Source of the DNA: an uncultured Rhodospirillaceae bacterium | GTDB lineage: Bacteria > Pseudomonadota > Alphaproteobacteria > Rhodospirillales > Magnetospirillaceae | Direction of reading: 5' to 3' | Assembly (NCBI GenBank): GCA_903941095.1 | Contig: CAJANN010000204.1 | Coordinates: 1 to 45,449, forward strand | Length of the DNA: 45,449 nucleotides | Part shown: piece by piece, positions 8,740 to 16,650 of the stretch | Layout of the letters: every line of letters begins with the position of its first letter | Position numbering within the stretch: position 1 is the first letter of the stretch | Translations under genes and position numbers: made by a program | The notes under the pieces: generated by a model | Seen by the model: the letters and a program-made list of their open reading frames with translations, nothing else | Told to the model about the DNA's origin: nothing | The model's database searches: none

Positions 8740-9121
8740 CTATAGCATCAATTCATTTTCGATCATAGCTCGGTCGCAGGTTGTCAGCTGGGAGACGGCT
8801 TGGCTGCGTGATTGCCAGATGGTGCGCCAAATCATCTCGGATTTGATGGTCTTGAACACGGTTCCGACCATGGCGTTGTCGTGTCAGTTGTCGTAGCAAT
8901 TGCCCTTGCCGCTCATCGAGGCGACGATCTCGTGGTCCTTCAGGAGCTTGCGTTAGGCGTCGGGGCAATATTGGCTGCCGCGATCGGAATGGTGGATGAT
9001 GCCCGCCGCCGGCTGGCGCACCGCCAAGGCGCGTTTCAAGGCCGTGAGCGCTGTCGGCGGCGTTCTAGAAACGGCACTTTTGCAGTGTCTCCTTGGCGAA
9101 GAGGGCCGGGGTCGCAGCACC
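8740..9121 (-). pseudogene. IS3-family transposase OrfB remnant
   Basis: The minus strand encodes recognisable DDE-domain fragments: IIHHSDRGSQYC, then SMSGKGNCYDN, then KTIKSE. In this reading frame there is a TAA at 8953-8955 where a codon is expected, and a TGA at 8884-8886 inside a short duplication-like insertion after the CYDN motif. The catalytic glutamate position, usually E in a segment such as NAMVETVF, reads G here. The first roughly two-thirds of OrfB is missing and the C-terminus degenerates before a stop at 8740. It cannot encode an active transposase. Confidence 0.75.
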
Positions 9122-9373
9122 TTATTGCAAATCACGCTTCGCCCGCAGGATCTCGTTCTCCTTGCGCAGGCGCGCCAATTCCTTCGCCATGTCGGCATGC
9201 TGACCGGACAGCAAGTCCGTTTCCCGTTCGCGGGTCAGCCATTTGCCCAGCGTTGAACGTCCGATCCCAAGATCGTCGGCGACCTGCTCAATGGTCCGCC
9301 CGCTGGTCTGAACCAGCCAAGCCGCCTCCCGTTTGAATCCGTCGGTAAGTGTCCTCTTTCCGGGCAAGTCCAT
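9122..9373 (-). pseudogene. IS3-family transposase OrfA, frameshifted at its end
   Basis: The 83-residue frame has the helix-turn-helix of IS3 OrfA proteins (TIEQVADDLGIGRSTLGKWL) and the start of the leucine-zipper region (AKELARLRKENEILRAKRD). The family normally continues into a segment such as LKKATAFFAKE. Here the nucleotides for that ending can be seen just downstream in other frames, so small indels have shortened the product. It starts at ATG 9371-9373, next to the visible terminal repeat. Confidence 0.75.
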
Positions 9374-9402
9374 TCAGCCTCCGGCAATCCTGAGACGGTT
9401 CA
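9374..9402. repeat. Single surviving IS3 terminal inverted repeat
   Basis: Read on the minus strand this begins TGAACCGTCTCAGG and runs up to the OrfA start codon. Starting with TGAAC and lying immediately before OrfA is typical of IS3-family left ends. No partner repeat was found on the other side of the remnant. Confidence 0.6.
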
Positions 9403-9656
9403 GTTTACGGCCGAAGGACGCTTTGAGGCGAAAATAAGGGGCTGGTGTGTCCGAGCCGTTCTGCGGCATTATGCCGAGACTTGCGCACGCGTCATTAGAG
9501 CGTTTTCACGCAAAGCGTGAACGCGCGACGAGCCAGAGCGGCGCCTGAGCGGTCCGGCACGGGCCAAGCGTAAGACTCTAGACCGGTTTCCGCTCGAGCT
9601 GAAAATAGTCTAGTGCCCAATCCCGACGGTTCGCAAGCGGAAGAGTTGTTGCCAGG
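9403..9656. other. Intergenic spacer between IS3 remnant and glycosyltransferase
   Basis: About 254 bases hold no credible gene. They contain a hairpin at 9500-9526 and two CTAG-bearing segments (near 9578 and 9611), a composition that resembles palindromic intergenic repeats of alphaproteobacteria. Any promoter for the plus-strand gene at 9657 should lie here, but no clear -35/-10 pair was seen. Confidence 0.5.
9500..9526. repeat. Hairpin-forming palindrome
   Basis: TTCACGC (9505-9511), loop AAA, GCGTGAA (9515-9521) form a perfect 7-base stem. It can be extended by three more pairs (9500-9502 with 9524-9526) across one mismatch and one wobble pair. It lacks a U-run, so it is not a typical terminator. 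It may be a copy of a genome-wide repeat; copy number cannot be judged from this window. Confidence 0.55.
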
Positions 9657-10937
9657 ATGTTGGATTTTCTTGCCGTTTCGATGTGGATGCCGCCTACTCT
9701 GACGCCGCGGGCTATTCAGGTCAGCCGTTTGTTGACCCATTTGCGGTCCGCGGGCTGGGCGGCCAAGGTGGTTACCCAAAATGCCGACACCTACCCATCC
9801 CACCAAATTCTGGACTTCGATCTTTGTGAATCGTACATCGAAATCCTCCAGCATCGGGAACAGGTGTCGTTGGTTCCGATCCTGAGGGAATCCCGTAGGG
9901 ATCTGGTGCGTCACTTACTCAAGCGCGATGTCGAACAGCCGCTCATGGCCCGGTGGCATGAACGGTCGCTGGCCGCAACGATGCGATTGGCGGCAACTGG
10001 GCGCTATGTCGCCCTCGCAACATTCGCAGGTCCCTGGGAAACGCATGAAATGGGGCTTGAGGCGGCAAAGCGAACGGGTTTGCCGTGGGTGGCGCACTTT
10101 GCGGATCCGTGGGTAGACAATCCGTATTTCGCGAGTATAGACCCGAACGTTATGGAGCGTTGGCGTGCAGCCGAGGCTTTGGTCGCTGGCCAAGCCGATG
10201 CATTGGTTTTTGTCTCCGAGATGACTCGCGATCAAGTGATGGCAAAATACCCTCGCGAATGGCGAGAGCGTACCTATGTTGTCCCCCATGCCTTCGAAAG
10301 CGTGACACTTCCCGGCAGGTCGGCCGGCCCAGCCCGGCGGCGGATGCGAATCGTCCATACCGGCAATTTTTACGGTCTTCGATCCGCGCAGCCATTTCTT
10401 GAAGGGTTGCTGCAATTAAAGGACAATTATCCGAAAGTTGCAGCAAACCTAGACGTGCGATTTATTGGGCTCGTCGAGCCAGGGTTGCGTTACCGAGTTG
10501 CCGAGATGGGGCTTGATGACATGGTGGTCCTGTGTGGCCATCGGCCTTATCGCGAAACTCTGTTTGAAGCCGCTTGCGCCGATCTGGCCCTGGTGATCGA
10601 TGCCGATCTCGAGGTCAGTGTGTTTCTCCCCAGCAAAATCGTCGATTACATGGGCTTGCACCGACCAATATTGGGGATAACCCCAACCGATGGGGTGACG
10701 GGACAGCTCTTGAAGCGACTGCAATGCCCCGTTCTTTCGCCGGGTGACAGTGTGGGGTTGATGAACGCTCTGGTTGCTCTTCATCAGGATTGGTCCGTGG
10801 GCGAGCTCCAGGTTGGAAGTGCGTACCACAGGGTTGCGCAAGACTTTGCCCCAGAGCAGGTGTCTCGCCGTTTTGCACTGGTCCTGCAGCAAGCCGTCAT
10901 CACCAATCAGGAGCGACGCCGGGCCGCGAGCCTTTAA
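9657..10937 (+). CDS. GT4-type glycosyltransferase
   Basis: The 426-residue protein has a GT-B fold. The N-terminal segment MWMPPTLTPRAIQVSRLL is the typical acceptor-domain start of GT4-like enzymes. The segments HFADPWVDNPYF, VFVSEMTRDQVM and VVPHAF belong to the linker between domains, and PSKIVDYMGLHRPILGI is the donor-side motif region. It should transfer a sugar from a nucleotide donor to a lipid-linked glycan at the cytoplasmic face of the membrane. The start ATG 9657 has an AAGAG sequence about 11 bases upstream. It is a lone plus-strand gene with its end 34 bases from the convergent gene at 10972, and no terminator hairpin was seen between them. Confidence 0.85.
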   Translation: MLDFLAVSMWMPPTLTPRAIQVSRLLTHLRSAGWAAKVVTQNADTYPSHQILDFDLCESYIEILQHREQVSLVPILRESRRDLVRHLLKRDVEQPLMARWHERSLAATMRLAATGRYVALATFAGPWETHEMGLEAAKRTGLPWVAHFADPWVDNPYFASIDPNVMERWRAAEALVAGQADALVFVSEMTRDQVMAKYPREWRERTYVVPHAFESVTLPGRSAGPARRRMRIVHTGNFYGLRSAQPFLEGLLQLKDNYPKVAANLDVRFIGLVEPGLRYRVAEMGLDDMVVLCGHRPYRETLFEAACADLALVIDADLEVSVFLPSKIVDYMGLHRPILGITPTDGVTGQLLKRLQCPVLSPGDSVGLMNALVALHQDWSVGELQVGSAYHRVAQDFAPEQVSRRFALVLQQAVITNQERRRAASL

Positions 10938-10971
10938 GCTCTGCGAAAAAACAGGCCTTGTGCCGGCACCA

Positions 10972-12366
10972 CTATTTGGAAACCCACAAGCCGATCTCAT
11001 CGATCAACTCATCGACGCGGCCGGCGAGGTCATAATGGCGCGACACGTAATCCAGCCCCGCCAAGTGGCAGGTCTGCCACGCGGCGTCGTCGGACAGCAA
11101 CAGGCGCAGTCGGTCGCGTGTCACGTCCAGGCTGCCCTCGCCGAAGAAGCCGCATCCTTCACGGGTCAACATGCCGTCGGGATCGACCGATACTGCGACG
11201 ACCGGCGTGCCGGCTCGGAAGGCTTCCAGGAACACGTTCGGCAGGCCCTCGAACGCCGAGGTGTTGACCAGAGCCGCCGCCCGTTCCATCAAAGCGGGGA
11301 CATCGGCGCGGCTGACCCGCTCGATCAATTCGACATTTGCGGGCGGATCGGTCAAGCAGCGTTCCATGACGTCGGCCCGGTTGGGGTTGACGACCATCTT
11401 GAAGCGGATATCCGGCAATTGGCTGGCGATTTCGATGAGGTCGTAGGGCCGTTTGACGTTATCGGCCTTGCCGATCCACAGGACATAGTCGCGATCGTTC
11501 CGTGGAGTGTGGGGATTGGGCTGGATCGTCAGGTCGATAGGGTTGCGGATCAGGCGAGACATCCTGCCAAAGCGTCGCCAAATCAGTTCGGCCTGGATCT
11601 CGGACTGTGCGATCAGTCGGGTGGCCGCGGTGATCGCGAACCAGCAGCGGTCGTGGCGGCAGCCCCATTGGTTGCGCCCCCATGACCAGCGGCGATACTC
11701 GCTCGAAAAATCGGCGTCGCTCGCCCCGAACAAAAGCAGTGGCCGCTTCATTTGCCGGCAAGTCGCGGCTAGTTCCGCGGTGATTTCGCTGGCCCCAAAA
11801 CTTATGAAGATGTCGGCGTCGATGTCGGCATAGGTGTAAATCCGTCCCAGGTCACGGAAAATGGACGCCATCAAGAGCGGTTTCACACCGCCCAAAGGCT
11901 TCTCTCCTGTAGCGAGTGCGAGTAAAGGCCGGATGGTTCGCTCGATCCTCAGCGCGAAATTGATGCTGCCGATGGCAACCTTCGCGGCCGGCCGAAGGGT
12001 GCGATATTCGCGGGCGCGCTTGAACTTGTTGGCCAGCCAGGTCATGCGCGCCACGATGTTGGGAACCAGCGACACCTCGGGCGAGAGGGCCGTCCGCGGG
12101 ATGGGAGGCTGGATCGGAGTTGCACGCCGGCTCGACCAGCAATAGGGGATGACCTCGATGGCACCGAACTGGCGGCGGGGCTGGCCATGGTCCAGGACCA
12201 CGAACGACACCTCGAACCCCGGGCGTCGAGCCAGTTCTACGGCCAGCAGGTGGGATTGGACTTCGATGCCGCCGAACGCGAAAGAGGTCGTGGGATCGAA
12301 CAGGGAATAGGTATGGGGTGCCACGAAGCAGACACGGATGGGGCGCTGCAAGCGGGGCGCGCTCAT
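10972..12366 (-). CDS. GT4 family glycosyltransferase
   Basis: The 464-residue GT-B protein begins with RVCFVAPHTYSLF and a glycine motif FGGIEVQSHLLAVEL, typical of GT4 N-domains. The C-domain includes VLWIGKADNVKRP and the E-x7-E region EGLPNVFLEAF followed by GTPVVAV, the signature of retaining GT4 enzymes binding a nucleotide-sugar donor. A middle insertion (about residues 90-210) is longer than usual. The ATG overlaps the stop of the upstream gene (ATGA), so the two transferases are translationally coupled and likely add consecutive residues. Donor and acceptor are unknown. Confidence 0.88.
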   Translation of the reverse strand: MSAPRLQRPIRVCFVAPHTYSLFDPTTSFAFGGIEVQSHLLAVELARRPGFEVSFVVLDHGQPRRQFGAIEVIPYCWSSRRATPIQPPIPRTALSPEVSLVPNIVARMTWLANKFKRAREYRTLRPAAKVAIGSINFALRIERTIRPLLALATGEKPLGGVKPLLMASIFRDLGRIYTYADIDADIFISFGASEITAELAATCRQMKRPLLLFGASDADFSSEYRRWSWGRNQWGCRHDRCWFAITAATRLIAQSEIQAELIWRRFGRMSRLIRNPIDLTIQPNPHTPRNDRDYVLWIGKADNVKRPYDLIEIASQLPDIRFKMVVNPNRADVMERCLTDPPANVELIERVSRADVPALMERAAALVNTSAFEGLPNVFLEAFRAGTPVVAVSVDPDGMLTREGCGFFGEGSLDVTRDRLRLLLSDDAAWQTCHLAGLDYVSRHYDLAGRVDELIDEIGLWVSK

Positions 12367-13583
12367 TGATCCACTCGCAAGCCATCGAAGCGGGCCATGG
12401 TCCGGGTGTTCTCGCCGGCCTGAAGTGCCTGGTACATGGCGATCAGCCGGCGGGCCAGCAGGCCGTTGTCGTGAATGGCGCGAATCCGCTCGGGTCCTTC
12501 CTGCTGCAGCAATTGAAGCCTATCCGGGTTCGACATCAAGGTCCCGACGACATCTTCTATGGATTCCATGTCGCACAAGACCACGCCGCTTTCGCGCACC
12601 GCGTCATCGATCAGATCGGGGCGGACCCAGGTCAAGGTGGGGGTGCCGCAGCAGATCGCCTCGATCTGGGCGTTGGCGTAATAGCCCATTTTCATCTTGC
12701 CGATCGACAGGTCGGCATCGGCAAATTCCTGAAGGACCTGGCGGTACGGGGTGCGGTAAAGGTGCCTGAATTCGATGGGTAGGCCTTTTCCCGCCAACCG
12801 CTGGATCGCCTCCGCGATCTGGCCGGTCCCCTCGATGCCGGGATGGTTGGTCGCATGAACCACGCGAAAGAGGCCATTGGCCGGCCAATGGGGCCTGGTT
12901 CGGGAGGGCACGATCTGGGCGGGTGGCGCAAAGAACGGGAAATGAATGGCGTGGGGGACGAAATCCTTCATATCGGGTGTCGTCACCAATTCAAGGTCGG
13001 CATAGCGCTGCGCCAATTTTCGGCGCAACTGGTTGACGGCGCCGTCGCACAGGACGGCGTTATAGTCACATTCCTCGCAGATGTTGAAGTCCGGGTGGAA
13101 CTGCTTGTTCAGAGCGGAATCCCGCGTCTCGCAGCCGCTGTAATAGACGACGATCTTGCGGCCCAGACGCTTCAGGATCGGCCATTCCCAGCCGCTTTGC
13201 GAAATACCCGTCATGAAGTGGAACTGGACCGTCTGGTATTTCGCCAGAACGCGCCAGAAATACCAGAACTCCGTCAAGGTCAGAGGAATCCACTTCTTCC
13301 ACCGGCGCAAGCGGTAGTCGCACAGGGTCCAGTCGGTGGAATCGCCCAATGCCAGGTAGTCGGCGTTGAAACCTTCGGCCCGCAGCAATTCCACGGTGTA
13401 GTGGACGATGTGCACCGGATAGCACACATGCAGGACAGAATTCGGTTTGACCCGACCACGCAGGAAAATGACCAGGACTTGGTTGATCGGCCACAGCATC
13501 AGCGCGGTCAGCGCCTCGACGCCACGCCAAAGCGGCTGGGTGAAAATTCGATATGAAAATGACGGGCCAGTCCCTGGCGACAC
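12363..13583 (-). CDS. Putative GT-B glycosyltransferase
   Basis: The 406-residue protein resembles the GT4/GT1-like group only loosely. The segment VLHVCYPVHIVHYTVELL looks like an N-domain start, GLFRVVHATNHPGIEGT like the start of the donor domain, and YYANAQIEAICCGTPTLTW like the donor-site helix with its glutamate. The C-terminal half has the alternating pattern expected of a GT-B fold, but no canonical E-x7-E is present. I chose GTG 13583 because GGGAGAG lies 6 bases upstream; a longer frame begins at GTG 13637 with no evident ribosome binding site. It is the first gene of a two-gene minus-strand unit diverging from galE. Confidence 0.75.
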   Translation of the reverse strand: MSPGTGPSFSYRIFTQPLWRGVEALTALMLWPINQVLVIFLRGRVKPNSVLHVCYPVHIVHYTVELLRAEGFNADYLALGDSTDWTLCDYRLRRWKKWIPLTLTEFWYFWRVLAKYQTVQFHFMTGISQSGWEWPILKRLGRKIVVYYSGCETRDSALNKQFHPDFNICEECDYNAVLCDGAVNQLRRKLAQRYADLELVTTPDMKDFVPHAIHFPFFAPPAQIVPSRTRPHWPANGLFRVVHATNHPGIEGTGQIAEAIQRLAGKGLPIEFRHLYRTPYRQVLQEFADADLSIGKMKMGYYANAQIEAICCGTPTLTWVRPDLIDDAVRESGVVLCDMESIEDVVGTLMSNPDRLQLLQQEGPERIRAIHDNGLLARRLIAMYQALQAGENTRTMARFDGLRVDQ

Positions 13584-13589
13584 CCTGTT

Positions 13590-13596
13590 CTCTCCC
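13590..13596 (-). promoter_or_regulatory. Ribosome binding site supporting GTG start at 13583
   Basis: On the minus strand GGGAGAG ends 6 bases before the GTG. It favours the shorter protein over one starting at GTG 13637. Confidence 0.55.
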
Positions 13597-13640
13597 TGAT
13601 CTGGAAAAGCGTGGGCAGGGTATGGCGCCAAACTCACTAT

Positions 13641-13668
13641 TTCAAGCCGAATAAGAAGCCGCTATAAC
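13641..13668 (+). promoter_or_regulatory. Possible promoter for the galE operon
   Basis: A TATAAC at 13663-13668 is close to the -10 consensus and lies about 22 bases before the galE start. The best -35 candidate, TTCAAG at 13641-13646 with a 16-base spacer, is weak. It lies in the short divergent gap, so a promoter is expected here. Confidence 0.3.
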
Positions 13669-13690
13669 CTCGTCCTGCACCAGTGGAGAT

Positions 13691-14725
13691 ATGAGTGTGC
13701 CGCCCTCGATTGCCGTTCTCGTCACCGGCGGAGCCGGATATATCGGGAGTCACGCGGTACAGAGCTTGTTGGCCGCGGGCCACCGGCCTGTCATCTTGGA
13801 TGATCTATCGACTGGCAGCGTGCAAGCGATTCCCGCCGGGGTCTTGCTGATCAGGGGGCGGGTCCATGATTCTGCCTTGGTGGCATCGGTGGTGCGTGAG
13901 CACCGGATCGAGGCGGCCCTGCATTTCGCCGGCAGCATCCTGGTATCGGAATCGGTCGATAATCCGCTGAAATACTATGACAACAACGTCGCCGGAACCA
14001 TTGGCCTGGTCACCGGTTGCGTCGAGGCGGGCGTCCGCGCCATCTTGTTTTCATCGACTGCCGCGGTTTACGGCGATCCCGAGAGGCTGCCGGTGCGCGA
14101 GGACGATCCGGTGCGGCCGGGCAGCCCCTATGGCTGGTCGAAACTGATGGCCGAACGCATTTTGGCCGATGCCGCGGGCCGGCACGGCTTTGCTCACTGC
14201 GCTCTGCGCTATTTCAACGTCGCCGGTGCGGACCCGCAAGGGCGGACCGGGCATTTTGGCCCGGTCACGACCCACCTCATCCGGACGGCCTGTCGCGTCG
14301 CTCTTGGATACGAGAAGGTTTTTCAGGTCTTCGGCGACGATTACGACACCGAGGACGGGTCGTGCGTGCGCGATTTCATCGATGTGCGGGATTTGGCCGA
14401 CGCCCACGTCGCCGTGCTGCAGGTCTTGCTGGCCGGGTGTTCCCTGCCGGTGCTGAATTGCGGATACGGCCATGGCTATTCGGTGCGTCAGGTGGTGGCC
14501 GCGGTCCAGCGGGTGGCGGGCGGTCCGTTCCCGGTGACCATGGCGCCGCGCCGCGCCGGCGACATCAAGGCGATGATTGCCGATGTCGGCCTTATACGTC
14601 GTGCGGTGGGCTGGGTGCCTGCGCACGACGACCTTGACGCCATGATCGCCGCGACCTTGGCAAGCGAGCGTCGGCGCGCACAGTTGCTGGGGGAAGTACC
14701 GTCATGTGCGGCATCGCGGGGCTGA
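13691..14725 (+). CDS. galE: UDP-glucose/UDP-GlcNAc 4-epimerase
   Basis: The 344-residue extended SDR enzyme has the NAD-binding motif TGGAGYIG (12-19), the segment ALHFAGSILVSESV, and the catalytic Y147-x3-K151 pair (YGWSK) with an upstream SSTAAVYG serine/threonine motif. RYFNVAGADPQG is the hallmark of GalE. It interconverts UDP-glucose and UDP-galactose, or the N-acetyl forms, in the cytoplasm, supplying galacto-configured donors. The length matches GalE (about 330-350 residues). GGAG lies 3-7 bases before the ATG. The end overlaps the following asnB by 22 bases, so the genes are co-transcribed. Whether it prefers UDP-Glc or UDP-GlcNAc cannot be told from these motifs. Confidence 0.92.
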   Translation: MSVPPSIAVLVTGGAGYIGSHAVQSLLAAGHRPVILDDLSTGSVQAIPAGVLLIRGRVHDSALVASVVREHRIEAALHFAGSILVSESVDNPLKYYDNNVAGTIGLVTGCVEAGVRAILFSSTAAVYGDPERLPVREDDPVRPGSPYGWSKLMAERILADAAGRHGFAHCALRYFNVAGADPQGRTGHFGPVTTHLIRTACRVALGYEKVFQVFGDDYDTEDGSCVRDFIDVRDLADAHVAVLQVLLAGCSLPVLNCGYGHGYSVRQVVAAVQRVAGGPFPVTMAPRRAGDIKAMIADVGLIRRAVGWVPAHDDLDAMIAATLASERRRAQLLGEVPSCAASRG

Positions 14726-16650
14726 TCGGTCGGGTCGAGCCGGACGAGGCAAGAAACGCGGTGGCGGCGATGATCGCCGCCCTTGGTCATCGCGGGCCCG
14801 ATGGCGAGGGAATGTGGTCCGACGAAGATGGGGGTGCGGTGCTGGGGCATCGCCGATTGGCGGTGATCGATCTGTCGCCGGCCGCCGCCCAGCCGATGCG
14901 GTCAGGCTGTGGCCGTTACGTCGTCGTCTACAACGGAGAAATCTACAACGCAGCCGCCCTGCGCCGCGAACTCGAGGCGGCGGGCGTCGGCTTCGGCACC
15001 CGCTCGGATACCGAAGTGCTGCTGGCGGCCATGGCCCATTGGGGGGTGGCGGCAGCCCTTCCCCGCCTGAACGGGATGTTCGCCTTCGCCTTGTGGGACC
15101 GCCGCGAACGGCGGCTGACGCTGGGACGGGATCGGATGGGGATCAAGCCGCTTTATTGGTCCCTGGACGGCGGCAGGTTGATGTTTGGCTCGGAACTGAA
15201 GGCGTTGCGCGCCTGCCCCGGGTGGCAGCCGATCCTTGATCATGATGCTTTTGCCGCCTATCTGACGCGACTGTATGTGCCCGCTCCGGCGACGATCTAT
15301 CGGGGCGTTCAAACCCTGGCGCCGGGCTCGTTGCTGAACTGGCAAGTCGGCCAGCCGCCCAGCCTGGTCCGGTGGTGGAGCCTGGCCGACACCGTGGCGG
15401 CCGGCCAACGCGATCGCCTGCCATCGGATCCCGACACCATCGACCAAGCCTTGCAATCATTGCTGGGGGAAGTCGCGGCCGATCATCTGATTGCCGACGT
15501 GCCGGTCGGCGCATTCCTTTCAGGAGGGATCGATTCGTCCGTCGTCGTTGCCTTGATGCGGGATCATTCCCGATCGTTGCACACCTTTTCCATCGGCTAT
15601 GACGAGGCCGACCACGACGAAAGCGCCCATGCCCGCGCGGTCGCCGCGCATTTTGGCGTCACTCACCACGAATTGCGGATCGATGCCGCCTTGGCGGCGG
15701 GCACCATTCCGGATCTGGCCGGCATTTACGACGAACCATTCGCGGACGGATCGCAATTGCCCACCGTGCTGGTGTCGCGGCTGGCGCGTCGGCAGGTGAC
15801 CGTGGCGCTGTCGGGCGATGGGGGCGACGAGCTTTTCGCCGGCTATGACCGCTATTGGGAAAAGGCGGCGTTGTGGCGCCGCGCCGCCTCGGTGCCGGCA
15901 TGGCTTCGCCCGCCGCTGGCCGCGGCCCTGGATCGGGTGCCCGCCGGCATGGTCCATGGCATGCAATCGATGATGCCTGCGCGCCTGCGCCTGTTGGCCG
16001 ACGCGCGCCAAAGCCTGCCGGTGTTGCGCCGATTGTTGCGGCTGCCGGTCATCGACCGCTTCTATGCCGATACCCAACGAGTGTGGCCAAACCCGCCGGT
16101 CCCGGCCGGCGCCGTCAGCCCCCTGCACCCCTGCGAGTGGCCCGAATTGTCGGCGGCGGTGGCCGACCCATTGGATCGGATGCAATATGCCGATGCCGTC
16201 ACCGTGTTGCCCGACGACCTGCTGGTCAAGGTCGATCGCGCCAGCATGGCGGCCGGTCTAGAGGTTCGGGTGCCGCTGCTCGATCATCGGGTGGTGCAGT
16301 TCGCCTTCCGGGTCGCACCGGCGGGGCGGGGCCGGGCCGGTGTCGGCAAGGCGCCGCTGCGGCGCCTGTTACGACGGCGGCTGCCGCGAGAGCTGATCGA
16401 ACGTCCCAAGATGGGCTTCGCCATGCCCATGAGCCGCTGGCTGCGCGGGCCGCTGCGCGGGTGGGCCGGTGATCTTTTGTCGTCTCGGCGGCTGGGCGAG
16501 TGCGGTCTGTTCGACGCCGATGCGGTGCGGCGGGAGTGGCAGGCCTTCCAAGACGATTCCGGGCGGACCTACGATTCGCTCTGGGGTGTTCTGATGGGCT
16601 TGGCCTGGCTGGATCGGTGGGGGGCGGGGCTGTCCGTCGAGGGGCCATGA
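14704..16650 (+). CDS. asnB: AsnB-type glutamine-dependent amidotransferase (copy 1)
   Basis: The 648-residue protein starts MCGIAGLI, with Cys2 as the glutaminase nucleophile once Met1 is removed. HRGPDG, YNGEIYN and the NGMFAFALWD segment complete the class II glutaminase domain. The synthetase domain has the ATP-binding motif FLSGGIDSS near residue 272 and SGDGGDELFAGYDRY. AsnB makes asparagine from aspartate, but members in glycan loci (for example WbpS of Pseudomonas aeruginosa) are proposed to amidate uronic acids. With two more paralogs at 35891 and 37910, and a uronic-acid pathway at 40921-44749, the glycan role is more likely than asparagine supply. It overlaps galE upstream, and a GT4 gene downstream by 4 bases. 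Confidence 0.9.
   Translation: MCGIAGLIGRVEPDEARNAVAAMIAALGHRGPDGEGMWSDEDGGAVLGHRRLAVIDLSPAAAQPMRSGCGRYVVVYNGEIYNAAALRRELEAAGVGFGTRSDTEVLLAAMAHWGVAAALPRLNGMFAFALWDRRERRLTLGRDRMGIKPLYWSLDGGRLMFGSELKALRACPGWQPILDHDAFAAYLTRLYVPAPATIYRGVQTLAPGSLLNWQVGQPPSLVRWWSLADTVAAGQRDRLPSDPDTIDQALQSLLGEVAADHLIADVPVGAFLSGGIDSSVVVALMRDHSRSLHTFSIGYDEADHDESAHARAVAAHFGVTHHELRIDAALAAGTIPDLAGIYDEPFADGSQLPTVLVSRLARRQVTVALSGDGGDELFAGYDRYWEKAALWRRAASVPAWLRPPLAAALDRVPAGMVHGMQSMMPARLRLLADARQSLPVLRRLLRLPVIDRFYADTQRVWPNPPVPAGAVSPLHPCEWPELSAAVADPLDRMQYADAVTVLPDDLLVKVDRASMAAGLEVRVPLLDHRVVQFAFRVAPAGRGRAGVGKAPLRRLLRRRLPRELIERPKMGFAMPMSRWLRGPLRGWAGDLLSSRRLGECGLFDADAVRREWQAFQDDSGRTYDSLWGVLMGLAWLDRWGAGLSVEGP

Larger units (their letters stand above)
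8740..9402 (-). mobile_element. Decayed IS3-family insertion sequence
   Basis: A remnant about 660 bases long contains recognisable pieces of OrfA and OrfB of an IS3-family element. One terminal inverted repeat can be seen at 9374-9402, ending in TTCA on the plus strand (TGAACCGTCTCAGG read on the minus strand), directly before the OrfA start. No matching repeat is visible near 8700-8790, and the OrfB C-terminus departs from the family there, so the far end has been deleted. Most of the N-terminal half of OrfB is also gone. The right boundary is approximate. It sits between divergent glycan genes and may have displaced their native promoters. Confidence 0.75.
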
